DNA from: Thaumasiovibrio sp043421945
GTDB taxonomy: Bacteria; Pseudomonadota; Gammaproteobacteria; Enterobacterales; Vibrionaceae
Assembly: GCA_043421945.1 (NCBI GenBank)
Contig: JBHOGO010000005.1
Coordinates: 47,355 to 111,354 of the forward strand
Length of the DNA stretch: 64,000 bases
Direction: 5' to 3'
Of this stretch, positions 33,811 through 43,113 are shown piece after piece; positions within the stretch are counted from its first letter, which is position 1, and the number at the start of each line of letters is the position of its first letter. The notes under the pieces were generated by a model. The model had not been told where the DNA came from and searched no databases. It saw only the letters and a list, made by a program, of their open reading frames with translations. The position numbers were made by a program, and so were the translations under genes.

Positions 33811-34287
33811 TTACGCTTCTGCGTTGTCTTTACCTTGCTCACCCGCTTGCTTTTGCAGGTAGTTCATGAACAATGCATCAAAGTTCACTGGCGCAAGGTT
33901 AAGTTGTGGGAAAGTACCCTTAACAACCAAGCTAGAAATTGTTTCACGTGCGTAAGGGAATAGGATGTTCGGGCAGAATGCACCTAGGCAATGTGCTAGT
34001 TGTGGTGCTTCCATACCATCAACAGAGAAGATACCGCCTTGCTGTACTTCACAAAGGAACGCTGTCTCTTCTGCGTTTTTAACCGTTACCGTTAGACGAA
34101 GAATAACTTCATATACGCCTTCTGCAAGCTGACGGCTTTGCGTATCAAGATCCAATTTTACGTCTGGCTGCCACTCTTTTTGAAACATATCTGGAGAGTT
34201 TGGCGCTTCAAAAGAGACATCTTTTAGGAAAACACGTTGGATTTGAAAGTTTTGTTGCTCTTGAGTTGGTTGCGCTGCTTCAGCCAT
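33811..34287 (-). CDS. secB: Protein-export chaperone SecB
   Basis: Cytosolic tetrameric chaperone that keeps preproteins unfolded and delivers them to SecA. It has 158 residues (E. coli 155). Family blocks: FQIQRVFLKDVSFEAPNSP, EVILRLTVTVKNAEETAFLCEVQQ, LAHCLGAFCPNILFPYARETIS and FPQLNLAPVNFDALF. It is the second gene of a rhodanese-secB-gpsA set, as in E. coli. Confidence 0.98.
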   Translation of the reverse strand: MAEAAQPTQEQQNFQIQRVFLKDVSFEAPNSPDMFQKEWQPDVKLDLDTQSRQLAEGVYEVILRLTVTVKNAEETAFLCEVQQGGIFSVDGMEAPQLAHCLGAFCPNILFPYARETISSLVVKGTFPQLNLAPVNFDALFMNYLQKQAGEQGKDNAEA

Positions 34288-34362
34288 GGGGAAATTCCTT
34301 TAGGTATATTCAATCTAAATAGAGTGTGCGGATGAAAAATGCATCCGCACGAAAAAATCGGG

Positions 34363-34809
34363 TTACTTCTTTTTCGTTTTTTTACCGCTAACCAGTGGCA
34401 TTTTGGCTTCGTTCCAGCCAATTAAGCCATCTTTAAGCAAGTAAACACGTTCAAAACCACCCTTCGCTAACAAGTTTGCACTTTCCTGTGCAGTTTGCCC
34501 TGTTTTGCATACTACGATGATTGGGGCTGATTTATGCTTTTCAAGCGAAGAAGTGTTTTCATCTTTAATTTGACTTGGTAAAACGTGAATCGCGTCGACA
34601 ATATGGCCTGAGTTATACTCATCTTTACTACGAATATCGACCACGACACCCTCTTCACGGTTAATCAGCAGGGTAGCGCCCTGAGCATCAACAATGGTGT
34701 AAGCGGCTGTTTTTTGTTTAACAATTGACGTAATTAGCGCGACGAACAAACCTAACCATACTAACGAAAGCATTGGGTTGTTCATTAGAAAATCGATATA
34801 TGATTGCAT
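34363..34809 (-). CDS. Membrane-anchored rhodanese-domain protein (YibN type)
   Basis: The 148-residue product has an N-terminal transmembrane segment (about 11-30, NPMLSLVWLGLFVALITSIV), then a rhodanese domain (about 40-138) with VVDIRSKDEYNSGHI and the active-site cysteine loop VCKTGQTA. The C-terminus is very basic (GKKTKKK). Gene order with secB and gpsA matches E. coli yibN. It may carry sulfur transfer; the physiological partner is unknown. Confidence 0.9.
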   Translation of the reverse strand: MQSYIDFLMNNPMLSLVWLGLFVALITSIVKQKTAAYTIVDAQGATLLINREEGVVVDIRSKDEYNSGHIVDAIHVLPSQIKDENTSSLEKHKSAPIIVVCKTGQTAQESANLLAKGGFERVYLLKDGLIGWNEAKMPLVSGKKTKKK

Positions 34810-35209
34810 CTTGATATTGGCTCTGTGTTACGAAACGAATAAGGCGATCGAGTATACCTGTGCTGTCGATGTTGTACAGTGTGCACAGATAAAAGCGCGT
34901 TAGCGCTCACCCCGAATTCGCCTTATGGCTCTCTCATTTCTCTATTCTAGCAAGGGAATGCGACAGAAAAAAAACGCCCTACCCCTTACACTTTGTAATC
35001 AAAATGAATATATTTTACGTAATCGTTATCGCTGATCACGGCGAATGTTTGATCTTCTCCTACAGGTCGGCATGAAGAATGTAGTAAAATTACGCGACTA
35101 GCGCACTTTTAGGTCTGCGGAACAAGACGAAACTGACAATCAGTCACCTCTTCTTCGCGTCGTTGGCCAAATTTAGTTTTAATTTACTTTTGATTAGAGA
35201 GGACAGGTT
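34810..35209. other. Divergent gap before gpmM
   Basis: About 400 bases between the rhodanese gene and gpmM. It should hold both promoters. TGTACA-GTG-TGCACA (34873-34887) is a near-symmetric element close to the rhodanese start. The gpmM ribosome site GAGAGGACAGG is strong. No gene is seen. Confidence 0.5.
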
Positions 35210-36751
35210 ATGTCTGCGAAAAAGCCAATGGCTTTGGTAATTCTAGATGGTTGGGGTTACCGTGAAGACGCGCAAAGCAATGCAATTGCGAATGCAAACA
35301 CCCCAGTGATGGATCAACTTATGGCATCACGTGCCAACACTCTGATTTCTGCATCAGGGATGGACGTAGGCTTACCTGAAGGTCAAATGGGTAACTCTGA
35401 AGTTGGTCACACCAACATCGGTGCGGGTCGAGTGGTATACCAAGACCTTACTCGAATCACAAAATCAATTGCTGATGGCGACTTCTTTGAAAACGAAGCA
35501 CTTGTTGCAGCGATGGATAAAGCGATCGCAGCAGGCAAAGCAGTTCACCTAATGGGCCTAATGTCACCAGGCGGCGTTCATAGTCATGAAGACCACATTG
35601 CAGCAGCGATTGAAATGGCTGCTCAGCGTGGTGCTGAAAATATTTACCTACACTGCTTCCTTGACGGTCGTGATACACCGCCACGCAGCGCTGAAGGCTC
35701 TCTTGCTCGTTTCACTGCACTGTTCGATAAACTAGGTAAAGGCCGCGTTGCCTCTCTAGTGGGTCGTTACTATGCGATGGATCGTGATAACAACTGGGAT
35801 CGCGTTGAAGTCGCTTATGACCTAATCACGGCTGCAAATGGTGAGTTCACAGCACCAAACGCTGTAGAAGGTCTTGAAGCTGCTTATGCTCGTGACGAGA
35901 ACGATGAATTCGTTAAAGCAACTGTCATTCAAGCGGAAGGCCAACCTTCATCAGCTATTGTTGACGGTGACGCCGTTATCTTCATGAACTACCGTGCTGA
36001 CCGTGCGCGTCAAATCACACGTACTTTCATGGCCGATTTCGCAGGCTTCGAGCGTAAATCTTTCCCTCAGCTTGCTGACTTCCTAATGCTAACGCAATAT
36101 GCTGCTGATATCCCAGCAAGCATCGCATTCCCACCAGCATCACTAGACAACACCCTAGGTGAGTGGCTAGCCAAGCATGATAAGAAACAACTACGCATCT
36201 CTGAAACAGAGAAATACGCGCACGTTACGTTCTTCTTCAACGGTGGTAAAGAAGACGAGTTCGACGGTGAAGTTCGCTCTCTTGTTAACTCTCCAAAAGT
36301 AGCGACTTACGATCTTCAACCAGAAATGAGCTCAGAAGAGCTAACAGAAAAACTGGTTGCAGCAATCAAAGGCGGCGAGTACGACTACATCATCTGTAAC
36401 TACCCGAATGGTGATATGGTTGGTCACACTGGCGTATATGATGCAGCGGTTCAGGCGTGTGAAGCACTGGATAACTGTATCGGCCAAGTTGTTGAAGCTA
36501 TCGAATCTGTGGATGGTCAATTACTGATCACTGCCGACCACGGTAACGCTGAAATGATGGTTAACCCAGAAACTGGCGGCATTCACACTGCACACACAAA
36601 CCTACCTGTTCCTTTGGTATACGTGGGTAGCAAAGATGTTGCTGTTGTTGAAGGTGGTAGCCTATCGGATATCGCGCCAACTATGCTATCACTCACAGAG
36701 ATGGACGTCCCTGCAGAGATGACTGGTAAGGCGCTGTTTGATCTGAAATAA
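35210..36751 (+). CDS. gpmM: 2,3-bisphosphoglycerate-independent phosphoglycerate mutase
   Basis: Mn-dependent enzyme converting 3- to 2-phosphoglycerate. It has 513 residues, normal for the family. The alkaline-phosphatase-like core starts at ALVILDGWGYRED. The phospho-serine is in MGNSEVGHTNIGAG (about residue 63), followed by HCFLDGRDTPP, GRYYAMDRDNNWDR, NYRADRARQITR, and the metal ligands in NYPNGDMVGHTG and ITADHGNAEMM. A strong ribosome site precedes it. A terminator-like hairpin after the stop lies inside the following gene envC. Confidence 0.97.
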   Translation: MSAKKPMALVILDGWGYREDAQSNAIANANTPVMDQLMASRANTLISASGMDVGLPEGQMGNSEVGHTNIGAGRVVYQDLTRITKSIADGDFFENEALVAAMDKAIAAGKAVHLMGLMSPGGVHSHEDHIAAAIEMAAQRGAENIYLHCFLDGRDTPPRSAEGSLARFTALFDKLGKGRVASLVGRYYAMDRDNNWDRVEVAYDLITAANGEFTAPNAVEGLEAAYARDENDEFVKATVIQAEGQPSSAIVDGDAVIFMNYRADRARQITRTFMADFAGFERKSFPQLADFLMLTQYAADIPASIAFPPASLDNTLGEWLAKHDKKQLRISETEKYAHVTFFFNGGKEDEFDGEVRSLVNSPKVATYDLQPEMSSEELTEKLVAAIKGGEYDYIICNYPNGDMVGHTGVYDAAVQACEALDNCIGQVVEAIESVDGQLLITADHGNAEMMVNPETGGIHTAHTNLPVPLVYVGSKDVAVVEGGSLSDIAPTMLSLTEMDVPAEMTGKALFDLK

Positions 36752-36759
36752 TCTTTCCC

Positions 36760-37953
36760 ATGCGGAATGTGATTTCTACGATTAAACAATCCATTCACGC
36801 CAGAGCTTTTTGCTCTGGCGTTTTGTTATGCCTGTCAGTTGGGAGCACAAGCCTCTCGGCGTCAGAACAACAGTTATCAGGCGTAAAAGAAGAGATTCGA
36901 CGCCAAAACCAACAAGTCTCACAACAGCAAAAACAGCTCACGGCACTGCAAGCTGAACTTCAGCAGCAAGACAAACGCATTTCAGGTTTTAGCCAACGAA
37001 TTCGTTCTGCACAGCAAGCGGCGCAAGCGGGTGAGAAAGAGATTGCGAACTTAAATAACGAACTAAAGGCACTCGAGCAGCAACAAATTGAGCAGCAGGC
37101 ACTCATCCAAGAGATTTTACGTCATCAGTATCGACAACCTAAGCAACAGCCTCTTGCTGATCTGCTAAACCCTGATGATAAGCAAACCCAAGACCGCATG
37201 CAGATGTATGCCAGCTATCTCAGCCTCGCTCGAACAAACGCTTTGGCTCAATTAGCCGCGACAGAAACCGAATTTAGTCTAGCTCGACACCGCTTAAACC
37301 AAGAGCGCCAAACACACACTGCGCTGATTGCCGATCTAGAAGAAAAACAATCCTCGTTGCTCGCTGAACAGAAGAATCAGCAAGCAACGGTAGCCAAAAT
37401 TCAGCAGCAGCTGAAAGGCAGTAAAACCTACCTCAATGAGTTAGAGACAAACCAAAACCGTCTCCTACGTGAAATAGCCGAAGCCGAAGAGCGAGCTCGC
37501 GCTGAGGAGTTAGCAAGAGCGGAAGAAGCTGCACGACTCGCCGCACAGCAAGTATCAATGATTGGCTTACACACCAACAAAGGCAAATTACCTTGGCCTG
37601 TTGAAGGCAGGGTACTACACCGTTTCAACAGTACTCAAACTGGGCAACTAAAGTGGAAAGGGATGGTCATTGCCAGCCCAAGCGGCACCGAAGTTCATGC
37701 CGTTCAAGATGGTGAAGTCGTCTTTGCTGACTGGCTGCGAGGCTACGGGCTTCTCTTGATGGTTGATCATGGTAAAGACACCATGACACTGTACGGCTAC
37801 AACCAAAGTTTACTGAAAAATGTTGGGGATACGGTGCGAACCGGTGAAACCATTGCGCTCGTTGGAGACAGCGGCGGGCAGAGGCAAAGTAGCCTCTACT
37901 TCCAAATTCGAGAGAAAGGCCAGCCGATTAATCCGCAACCTTGGCTGAAATAA
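36760..37953 (+). CDS. envC: Murein hydrolase activator EnvC
   Basis: Periplasmic divisome protein that activates amidases AmiA/AmiB for septum splitting. It has 397 residues. The signal peptide ends near residue 34 (FCSGVLLCLSVGSTSLSA, close to E. coli SAGVLLCAFSAHA). A long Gln-rich coiled coil follows (about 40-265), then a degenerate LytM domain (about 280-397): LKWKGMVIASPSGTEV, FADWLRGYGLLLMVDHG, SLYFQIR. The metal-binding histidines of active LytM enzymes are missing, as expected for an activator. The start has no strong ribosome site and lies nine bases after gpmM. Confidence 0.92.
   Translation: MRNVISTIKQSIHARAFCSGVLLCLSVGSTSLSASEQQLSGVKEEIRRQNQQVSQQQKQLTALQAELQQQDKRISGFSQRIRSAQQAAQAGEKEIANLNNELKALEQQQIEQQALIQEILRHQYRQPKQQPLADLLNPDDKQTQDRMQMYASYLSLARTNALAQLAATETEFSLARHRLNQERQTHTALIADLEEKQSSLLAEQKNQQATVAKIQQQLKGSKTYLNELETNQNRLLREIAEAEERARAEELARAEEAARLAAQQVSMIGLHTNKGKLPWPVEGRVLHRFNSTQTGQLKWKGMVIASPSGTEVHAVQDGEVVFADWLRGYGLLLMVDHGKDTMTLYGYNQSLLKNVGDTVRTGETIALVGDSGGQRQSSLYFQIREKGQPINPQPWLK
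36798..36827 (+). terminator. Terminator-like hairpin of gpmM, inside envC
   Basis: CGCCAGAGC / GCTCTGGCG with a TTTTT loop and a TTTTGTT tail, 47 bases after the gpmM stop. It falls within the signal-peptide codons of envC. Confidence 0.75.
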
Positions 37954-38062
37954 GGTCATACGCGATAAATCACCAGCAAAACGTTATAAATGAAATAATG
38001 ACGCCGTATAAAGAGCCCTCATTTCATCGTCTATAGTGAGATCGCACGGCATGGAGATATCG

Positions 38063-38932
38063 ATGCGGAAGTTAAGATTCAGGTTCCCTACTACGCTAAC
38101 TCTGCAGCGCTATCAGCCGCATCTTTTCTGCCGCCTTTTATTCCTCAGTTATTTGTTTCTCTCTCCCCTATTTTCATCTTTTCTTTACGCTAACGAGAGC
38201 CAACAAAACACAACCACGCTCGTGAGTGCAGCGCCGCTGACTGAAGCCCACAGCGCACCATCAGGTTTACTTGCGATTGTTATTGATGATTTGGGCTACC
38301 GCCGCTACCCTGCAGGGCTAGATAACCTTCCGATTCAAATTAACCTCGCGATTTTGCCTGATACGCCTCACGCTCAATCCGTTGCTGAAGAAGGTGCTCG
38401 TCAAGGCAGGGATGTCATCATCCATATGCCGATGGAACCCGTGGGAAATGCCCCACTAGAGCCAAGTACACTGCTCGACACCATGGATAAAACAGCGTTC
38501 CAAGAGACACTGCTCAACGCCTTAACAAGACTGCCTCAAGCGATTGGAATGAATAACCATATGGGGTCATCACTCACAGCAAAACCTGAGAAGATGCACT
38601 GGGTGATGGAAGTCTTGTCGATGCATGGGCTTGCCTTTTTAGACAGCGTTACCACCGTCGATACCGTGGCGCGTGATATTGCACGTGAGCACTCAATCCC
38701 AACCGTGCGTCGTCATATTTTTCTCGATCACTTGCAAGATGCCGATTTCATTCAAAAACAGTTAGTACTCGCTGCCGAGACCGCCAGACAGCACCGCTAT
38801 GCGATAGCGATCGCACATCCGCACGCTTTGACCTTCTCTGTACTAGAGAGTGAGCTCCCCCACTTGGATGTCACACTGGTCAAGTTATCCGAGCTGTGGC
38901 AATACGAAGCAAACTTAGCCAATCATCAGTAA
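38063..38932 (+). CDS. Divergent polysaccharide deacetylase family protein (YibQ type)
   Basis: The start at 38063 has GGAG six bases upstream and gives 289 residues; earlier in-frame starts at 38036 and 38051 are less likely. A hydrophobic segment at about 18-43 acts as a signal or anchor. The domain (about 65-280) has AIVIDDLGYRRY, IHMPMEPVG, GMNNHMGSSLT and AIAIAHPHALT, typical of the divergent polysaccharide deacetylase family. Its substrate is unknown. It follows envC, as in E. coli. Confidence 0.88.
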   Translation: MRKLRFRFPTTLTLQRYQPHLFCRLLFLSYLFLSPLFSSFLYANESQQNTTTLVSAAPLTEAHSAPSGLLAIVIDDLGYRRYPAGLDNLPIQINLAILPDTPHAQSVAEEGARQGRDVIIHMPMEPVGNAPLEPSTLLDTMDKTAFQETLLNALTRLPQAIGMNNHMGSSLTAKPEKMHWVMEVLSMHGLAFLDSVTTVDTVARDIAREHSIPTVRRHIFLDHLQDADFIQKQLVLAAETARQHRYAIAIAHPHALTFSVLESELPHLDVTLVKLSELWQYEANLANHQ

Positions 38933-38956
38933 CCGTTGATTCTGGCAGGCTCAAAA

Positions 38957-38987
38957 ACAAAAAACCGCAGACTAAGCTGCGGTTTTT
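38957..38987. terminator. Bidirectional terminator between yibQ-type gene and tdh
   Basis: AAAACCGCAG (38961-38970) / CTGCGGTTTT (38977-38986), with A- and T-runs on both sides. Confidence 0.92.
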
Positions 38988-39009
38988 ACCTCTTCACATC
39001 GAGTGAAAA

Positions 39010-40038
39010 TTACTTTTCCCAATCAAGGATCACTTTACCCGACATGCCTGAACGCATCATGTCAAAGCCTGCTTGGAAGTCATCAACACTGAAATGATGG
39101 GTAATAATTGGCGTAAGGTCGAGACCTGATTGAATCAAGCTGGCCATCTTGTACCACGTTTCAAACATCTCACGACCGTAGATACCTTTAATGACTAAGC
39201 CCTTAAAGATCACCTGATTCCAATCAATGCCCATGTGTGATGGTGGGATACCAAGTAACGCCACTTTGCCGCCATGATTCATGTTCTCAAGCATTGCGTT
39301 AAACGCCGCTGGTACACCTGACATTTCAAGACCGACATCGAAGCCTTCAGTCATTCCAAGCTCTTTAACGACATCATCAAGATTCGTGGTTGCCACGTTA
39401 ACAGCACGAGTGACACCCATTTTACGAGCGAGATCCAAACGGTACTCATTGATATCCGTGATCACAACGTGACGCGCACCAACATGCTTAGCTACCGCTG
39501 CAGCCATGATACCGATTGGGCCTGCACCCGTGATCAATACATCTTCACCCACAAGGTCAAACGACAATGCTGTGTGTACAGCGTTGCCAAACGGGTCGAA
39601 AATCGACGCGAGATCATCAGAAATTTCTGCAGGGATCTTAAAGGCATTAAAGGCTGGGATAACAAGGTATTCCGCAAATGCGCCTTCACGGTTTACACCG
39701 ACACCGATGGTATTACGGCACAAATGGGTACGACCTGCACGACAGTTACGGCAGTGGCCACACGTAATGTGCCCTTCGCCAGAAACGCGATCGCCAATCG
39801 CAAAACCGCGAACTTCTTGACCGATACCGACCACTTCACCCACGTATTCATGACCAACAACCATTGGAACGGGAATGGTATTTTGCGACCACTCATCCCA
39901 GTTGTAGATATGAACGTCTGTACCGCATATCGCTGTTTTCTTGATACGAATAAGCAGATCGTTATGACCCATCTCAGGTTTTTCAACCTCAGTCATCCAG
40001 ATACCCGGTTCTGCTTTTAACTTGGCTAGCGCTTTCAT
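39010..40038 (-). CDS. tdh: L-threonine 3-dehydrogenase
   Basis: Zinc medium-chain dehydrogenase oxidising threonine to 2-amino-3-ketobutyrate, which Kbl then cleaves. It has 342 residues (E. coli 341). The catalytic zinc site is in KTAICGTDVHIYNWDEW and GHEYVGEV. The structural zinc cysteines are GHCRNCRAGRTHLC. The NAD site is VLITGAGPIGIMAAAVAKH. Its start overlaps the kbl stop (ATGA). Confidence 0.98.
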   Translation of the reverse strand: MKALAKLKAEPGIWMTEVEKPEMGHNDLLIRIKKTAICGTDVHIYNWDEWSQNTIPVPMVVGHEYVGEVVGIGQEVRGFAIGDRVSGEGHITCGHCRNCRAGRTHLCRNTIGVGVNREGAFAEYLVIPAFNAFKIPAEISDDLASIFDPFGNAVHTALSFDLVGEDVLITGAGPIGIMAAAVAKHVGARHVVITDINEYRLDLARKMGVTRAVNVATTNLDDVVKELGMTEGFDVGLEMSGVPAAFNAMLENMNHGGKVALLGIPPSHMGIDWNQVIFKGLVIKGIYGREMFETWYKMASLIQSGLDLTPIITHHFSVDDFQAGFDMMRSGMSGKVILDWEK

Positions 40039-41231
40039 TTGATTAGCTCCATCTCTTTACCAATCTCAATAAAGGCATCAATCGCCGCATCAAGTTGCTC
40101 GCGGCTATGAGCGGCAGACATTTGCGTACGAATACGAGCTTGGCCTTTTGGTACGACAGGGAAAGAGAAGCCAACGACATAAATGCCACGAGCGAGTGCT
40201 CGCTCTGCAAATTCAGCTGCTACTTTGGCATCACCAAGCATAATAGGGATAATAGCGTGATCTGCTCCACCCATGGTAAAACCTGCCCCTTCCATGCGAG
40301 TACGGAAGTGCGCCGCATTTTCCCATAATTGATCACGTAGAGAGCCACTCTCTTTCAGCAAATCGATCACACGAATAGACGCAGAGACGATCGCTGGCGC
40401 AAGAGAGTTAGAGAATAAGTAAGGGCGTGAACGTTGACGTAGCCAGTCAACCACCTCTTTTTTACCTGCGGTGTAACCACCCGATGCACCGCCCATCGCC
40501 TTGCCTAACGTACCAGTAATGATATCGATACGGTCGATGACATCATGGTATTCGTGCGTACCGCGACCGTTGTCACCCATGAAGCCAACAGCATGAGAGT
40601 CATCAACCATCACGAGGGCGCCGTACTTGTCAGCAAGATCACAGATTGCAGGTAGGTTAGCAACCACACCATCCATAGAGAAAACACCATCAGTCACGAT
40701 AAGCGTGTGACGCGCACCTTTCTCTTTTGCTGCGATCAATTGCGCTTCAAGTTGTGCCATGTCGTTATTCGCATAACGGAAACGCATCGCCTTACAAAGG
40801 CGAACACCATCGATGATTGAAGCGTGGTTTAGTGCGTCAGAAATAATCACATCTTCGGCACCTAAGATAGTTTCGAAAAGACCTGCATTGGCATCAAAAC
40901 ATGAAGAGTAAAGAATCGTATCTTCCATACCCAAGAAATCAGAAAGCTTTTGCTCTAGTGCTTTATGGATATCTTGTGTACCGCAGATAAAGCGTACAGA
41001 GGCCATTCCAAAGCCGTGTTCATCCATGCCTTTTTGCGCTGCTTCGATCAAAGCGGGATGGTTCGCTAAACCAAGGTAGTTATTCGCACAGAAATTAAGA
41101 ACTTGATCGCCGGTTGAAACATCAACTAAGGCCTTTTGTGAGCTAGTGATAACACGCTCACTTTTGTAAAGACCATCGGCCTTTACTTCTTCAATTTGCT
41201 GCTGAATTTGTTGATAGAATGAAGCTGACAT
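40035..41231 (-). CDS. kbl: 2-amino-3-ketobutyrate coenzyme A ligase
   Basis: PLP enzyme splitting 2-amino-3-ketobutyrate with CoA to glycine and acetyl-CoA. The start at 41231 (GGGAG five bases upstream) gives 398 residues, as in E. coli; the GTG at 41237 is rejected. Motifs: VLNFCANNYLGLANHP, GMASVRFICGTQ, MVDDSHAVGFMG and the PLP lysine in DIITGTLGKAMGGASGGY. First gene of kbl-tdh. Confidence 0.98.
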   Translation of the reverse strand: MSASFYQQIQQQIEEVKADGLYKSERVITSSQKALVDVSTGDQVLNFCANNYLGLANHPALIEAAQKGMDEHGFGMASVRFICGTQDIHKALEQKLSDFLGMEDTILYSSCFDANAGLFETILGAEDVIISDALNHASIIDGVRLCKAMRFRYANNDMAQLEAQLIAAKEKGARHTLIVTDGVFSMDGVVANLPAICDLADKYGALVMVDDSHAVGFMGDNGRGTHEYHDVIDRIDIITGTLGKAMGGASGGYTAGKKEVVDWLRQRSRPYLFSNSLAPAIVSASIRVIDLLKESGSLRDQLWENAAHFRTRMEGAGFTMGGADHAIIPIMLGDAKVAAEFAERALARGIYVVGFSFPVVPKGQARIRTQMSAAHSREQLDAAIDAFIEIGKEMELIK

Positions 41232-41357
41232 GAGCACTCCCGATAGAATAGTCGGTTAATTACCGACACACTTAGACAGTCATACCGCATTAGCGGTTTA
41301 ATGCAGTCATTGTCACTAGCTATCAGGAGTATGTCTTGTATAAAAGTGACACACAGA

Positions 41358-41993
41358 CTAAATCTGTTGAACCTGATCGCTATAATGTGACTCAAGTTCC
41401 ATCACACGCTGCTTTCCTAGTCCCGTTGTGAGGGGCTTAATAATCGACAGCACCTGAAGCACGCCTTGGTAGACCACCGCTTTAGTGATCTTTGCCTTTG
41501 GTGCCTGCGCGGTTTGATAAGCTACCCAACTCGAACTAACAAGCTTCAACGTATTGGCAAGACCAAGCATCTCTTTATCACCCAGTGACAATAGCCCTGT
41601 CTGACGGAAACTTTCTAATAATGTCATTATATTCTGATGTAGCGAGTCTTGCGCAGTAAGGTACTTCTCTTGCAATCGTTCGTCACGACTCAGGATGTCG
41701 GGCAAGTTGGCATAGAAGAAGCGATACTGCCACATCAGCATAAAGACACTATCAAGATAGGTTAGAAGCTCTTCTGAGCTATAATTTGGTTTAGGCGTAA
41801 AGCTGTGCTTTAGATCACTGGCGTAGTGATCAAAGATACAATCGATAATCTGCTCTTTATTACGAAAGTGGTAATAGAGGTTACCTGGACTGATCTCAAG
41901 GTGGGCGGCGATATGATTCGTCGTAATGTTGGGCTCTCCGTGTTGATTAAACAACTCCAGTGCACCATGGATGATACGGTCGCGGGTTTTCAT
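41358..41993 (-). CDS. TetR/AcrR-family regulator
   Basis: The 211-residue product has an N-terminal TetR helix-turn-helix (about 8-54): IIHGALELFNQHGEPNITTNHIAAHLEISPGNLYYHF. The C-terminal ligand domain (about 80-200) resembles a TetR subgroup common in Vibrio, but no effector can be named. It lies between kbl (same strand, 126 bases) and the divergent hldD (92 bases). The gap to hldD holds the inverted pair CATTATC (42015) / GATAATG (42050), a possible operator. Confidence 0.85.
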   Translation of the reverse strand: MKTRDRIIHGALELFNQHGEPNITTNHIAAHLEISPGNLYYHFRNKEQIIDCIFDHYASDLKHSFTPKPNYSSEELLTYLDSVFMLMWQYRFFYANLPDILSRDERLQEKYLTAQDSLHQNIMTLLESFRQTGLLSLGDKEMLGLANTLKLVSSSWVAYQTAQAPKAKITKAVVYQGVLQVLSIIKPLTTGLGKQRVMELESHYSDQVQQI

Positions 41994-42085
41994 CGCTATC
42001 TCGGACTCTATGCAGCATTATCAGATAGTTTGATGTTATCATAGAAACAGGATAATGATTTGATTGAAGAACTCAGGATAGCCCC

Positions 42086-43027
42086 ATGATTATAGTCACC
42101 GGCGGTGCTGGCATGATTGGCAGCAACATCGTAAAAGCGCTCAACGAACAAGGTCACAATGATATTCTAGTCGTTGATAACTTAAAGAATGGCAAAAAAT
42201 TCAAAAACCTAGTCGATCTAGATATCACCGACTATATGGACAAAGAAGATTTCATTGCCCAAATCATGGCCGGTGATGACTTTGGTCCTATCGAAGCTAT
42301 TTTTCATGAAGGTGCGTGCTCTGCAACCACTGAATGGGATGGCAAATACATGATGCTCAACAACTATGAGTATTCAAAAGAGCTACTTCATTTCTGTTTA
42401 GACCGTGAAATCCCGTTCCTTTACGCGTCATCTGCAGCCACCTATGGCGGTCGTGATAAAGACTTTATCGAAGAGCGCGAGTACGAAGGGGCACTGAACG
42501 TTTACGGCTACTCTAAGCAGCAATTTGACAATTATGTTCGCCGCCTATGGGCTGATGCTGAAGCGCATGGCGAAACACTCAGCCAAGTAACCGGCTTCCG
42601 CTACTTCAATGTCTATGGTCCACGTGAAGATCACAAAGGAAGCATGGCATCAGTAGCATTCCACCTCAACACGCAGATGAACAACGGTGAGAACCCAAAA
42701 CTGTTTGCGGGTAGCACTGAATTTAAACGTGACTTCGTTTATGTAGGCGATGTGTGTGCGGTAAACCTATGGTTCCTAGAGAACGGTGTCTCCGGTATCT
42801 TCAACTGTGGTACCGGCCGTGCAGAAACCTTTGAGGCGGTTGCAGAAGCAGTCATCAAGCATCACGGTAAAGGCGAGATTGAAACCATTCCTTTCCCTGA
42901 GCACCTGAAGGGCGCTTATCAAACCTATACACAAGCCGACCACACCAAACTACGTGCTGCTGGCTGTGATGTTGAGTTTAAGACAGTTGCTGAAGGTACG
43001 GCGCTGTATCTAGACCTTATTAACTAA
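42086..43027 (+). CDS. hldD: ADP-L-glycero-D-manno-heptose 6-epimerase
   Basis: Makes the L,D-heptose donor for the LPS inner core. It has 313 residues (E. coli 310). The NADP-binding GGAGMIGSNIVKALNEQG is at the N-terminus. The catalytic Tyr/Lys is in NVYGYSKQQFDNYVRR, and SSAATYGGR and RYFNVYGPREDHKG follow. It opens the LPS core cluster and ends at a palindrome and terminator (43029-43086). Confidence 0.97.
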   Translation: MIIVTGGAGMIGSNIVKALNEQGHNDILVVDNLKNGKKFKNLVDLDITDYMDKEDFIAQIMAGDDFGPIEAIFHEGACSATTEWDGKYMMLNNYEYSKELLHFCLDREIPFLYASSAATYGGRDKDFIEEREYEGALNVYGYSKQQFDNYVRRLWADAEAHGETLSQVTGFRYFNVYGPREDHKGSMASVAFHLNTQMNNGENPKLFAGSTEFKRDFVYVGDVCAVNLWFLENGVSGIFNCGTGRAETFEAVAEAVIKHHGKGEIETIPFPEHLKGAYQTYTQADHTKLRAAGCDVEFKTVAEGTALYLDLIN

Positions 43028-43028
43028 T

Positions 43029-43050
43029 CTTTATCATTAATGATAAAGAA
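43029..43050. repeat. 22-bp perfect palindrome after hldD
   Basis: The palindrome starts two bases after the hldD stop; each arm is TCTTTATCATT. It is followed ten bases later by a regular terminator hairpin. Confidence 0.8.
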
Positions 43051-43059
43051 ATAGTAATA

Positions 43060-43086
43060 AAAGAGTGCTTTTGCACTCTTTTATTT
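43060..43086 (+). terminator. Terminator of hldD
   Basis: AAAAGAGTGC / GCACTCTTTT with a TTTT loop and a T-rich tail. Confidence 0.85.
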
Positions 43087-43113
43087 CGAATGGCTACCCT
43101 TTTAGAGTTGGAT

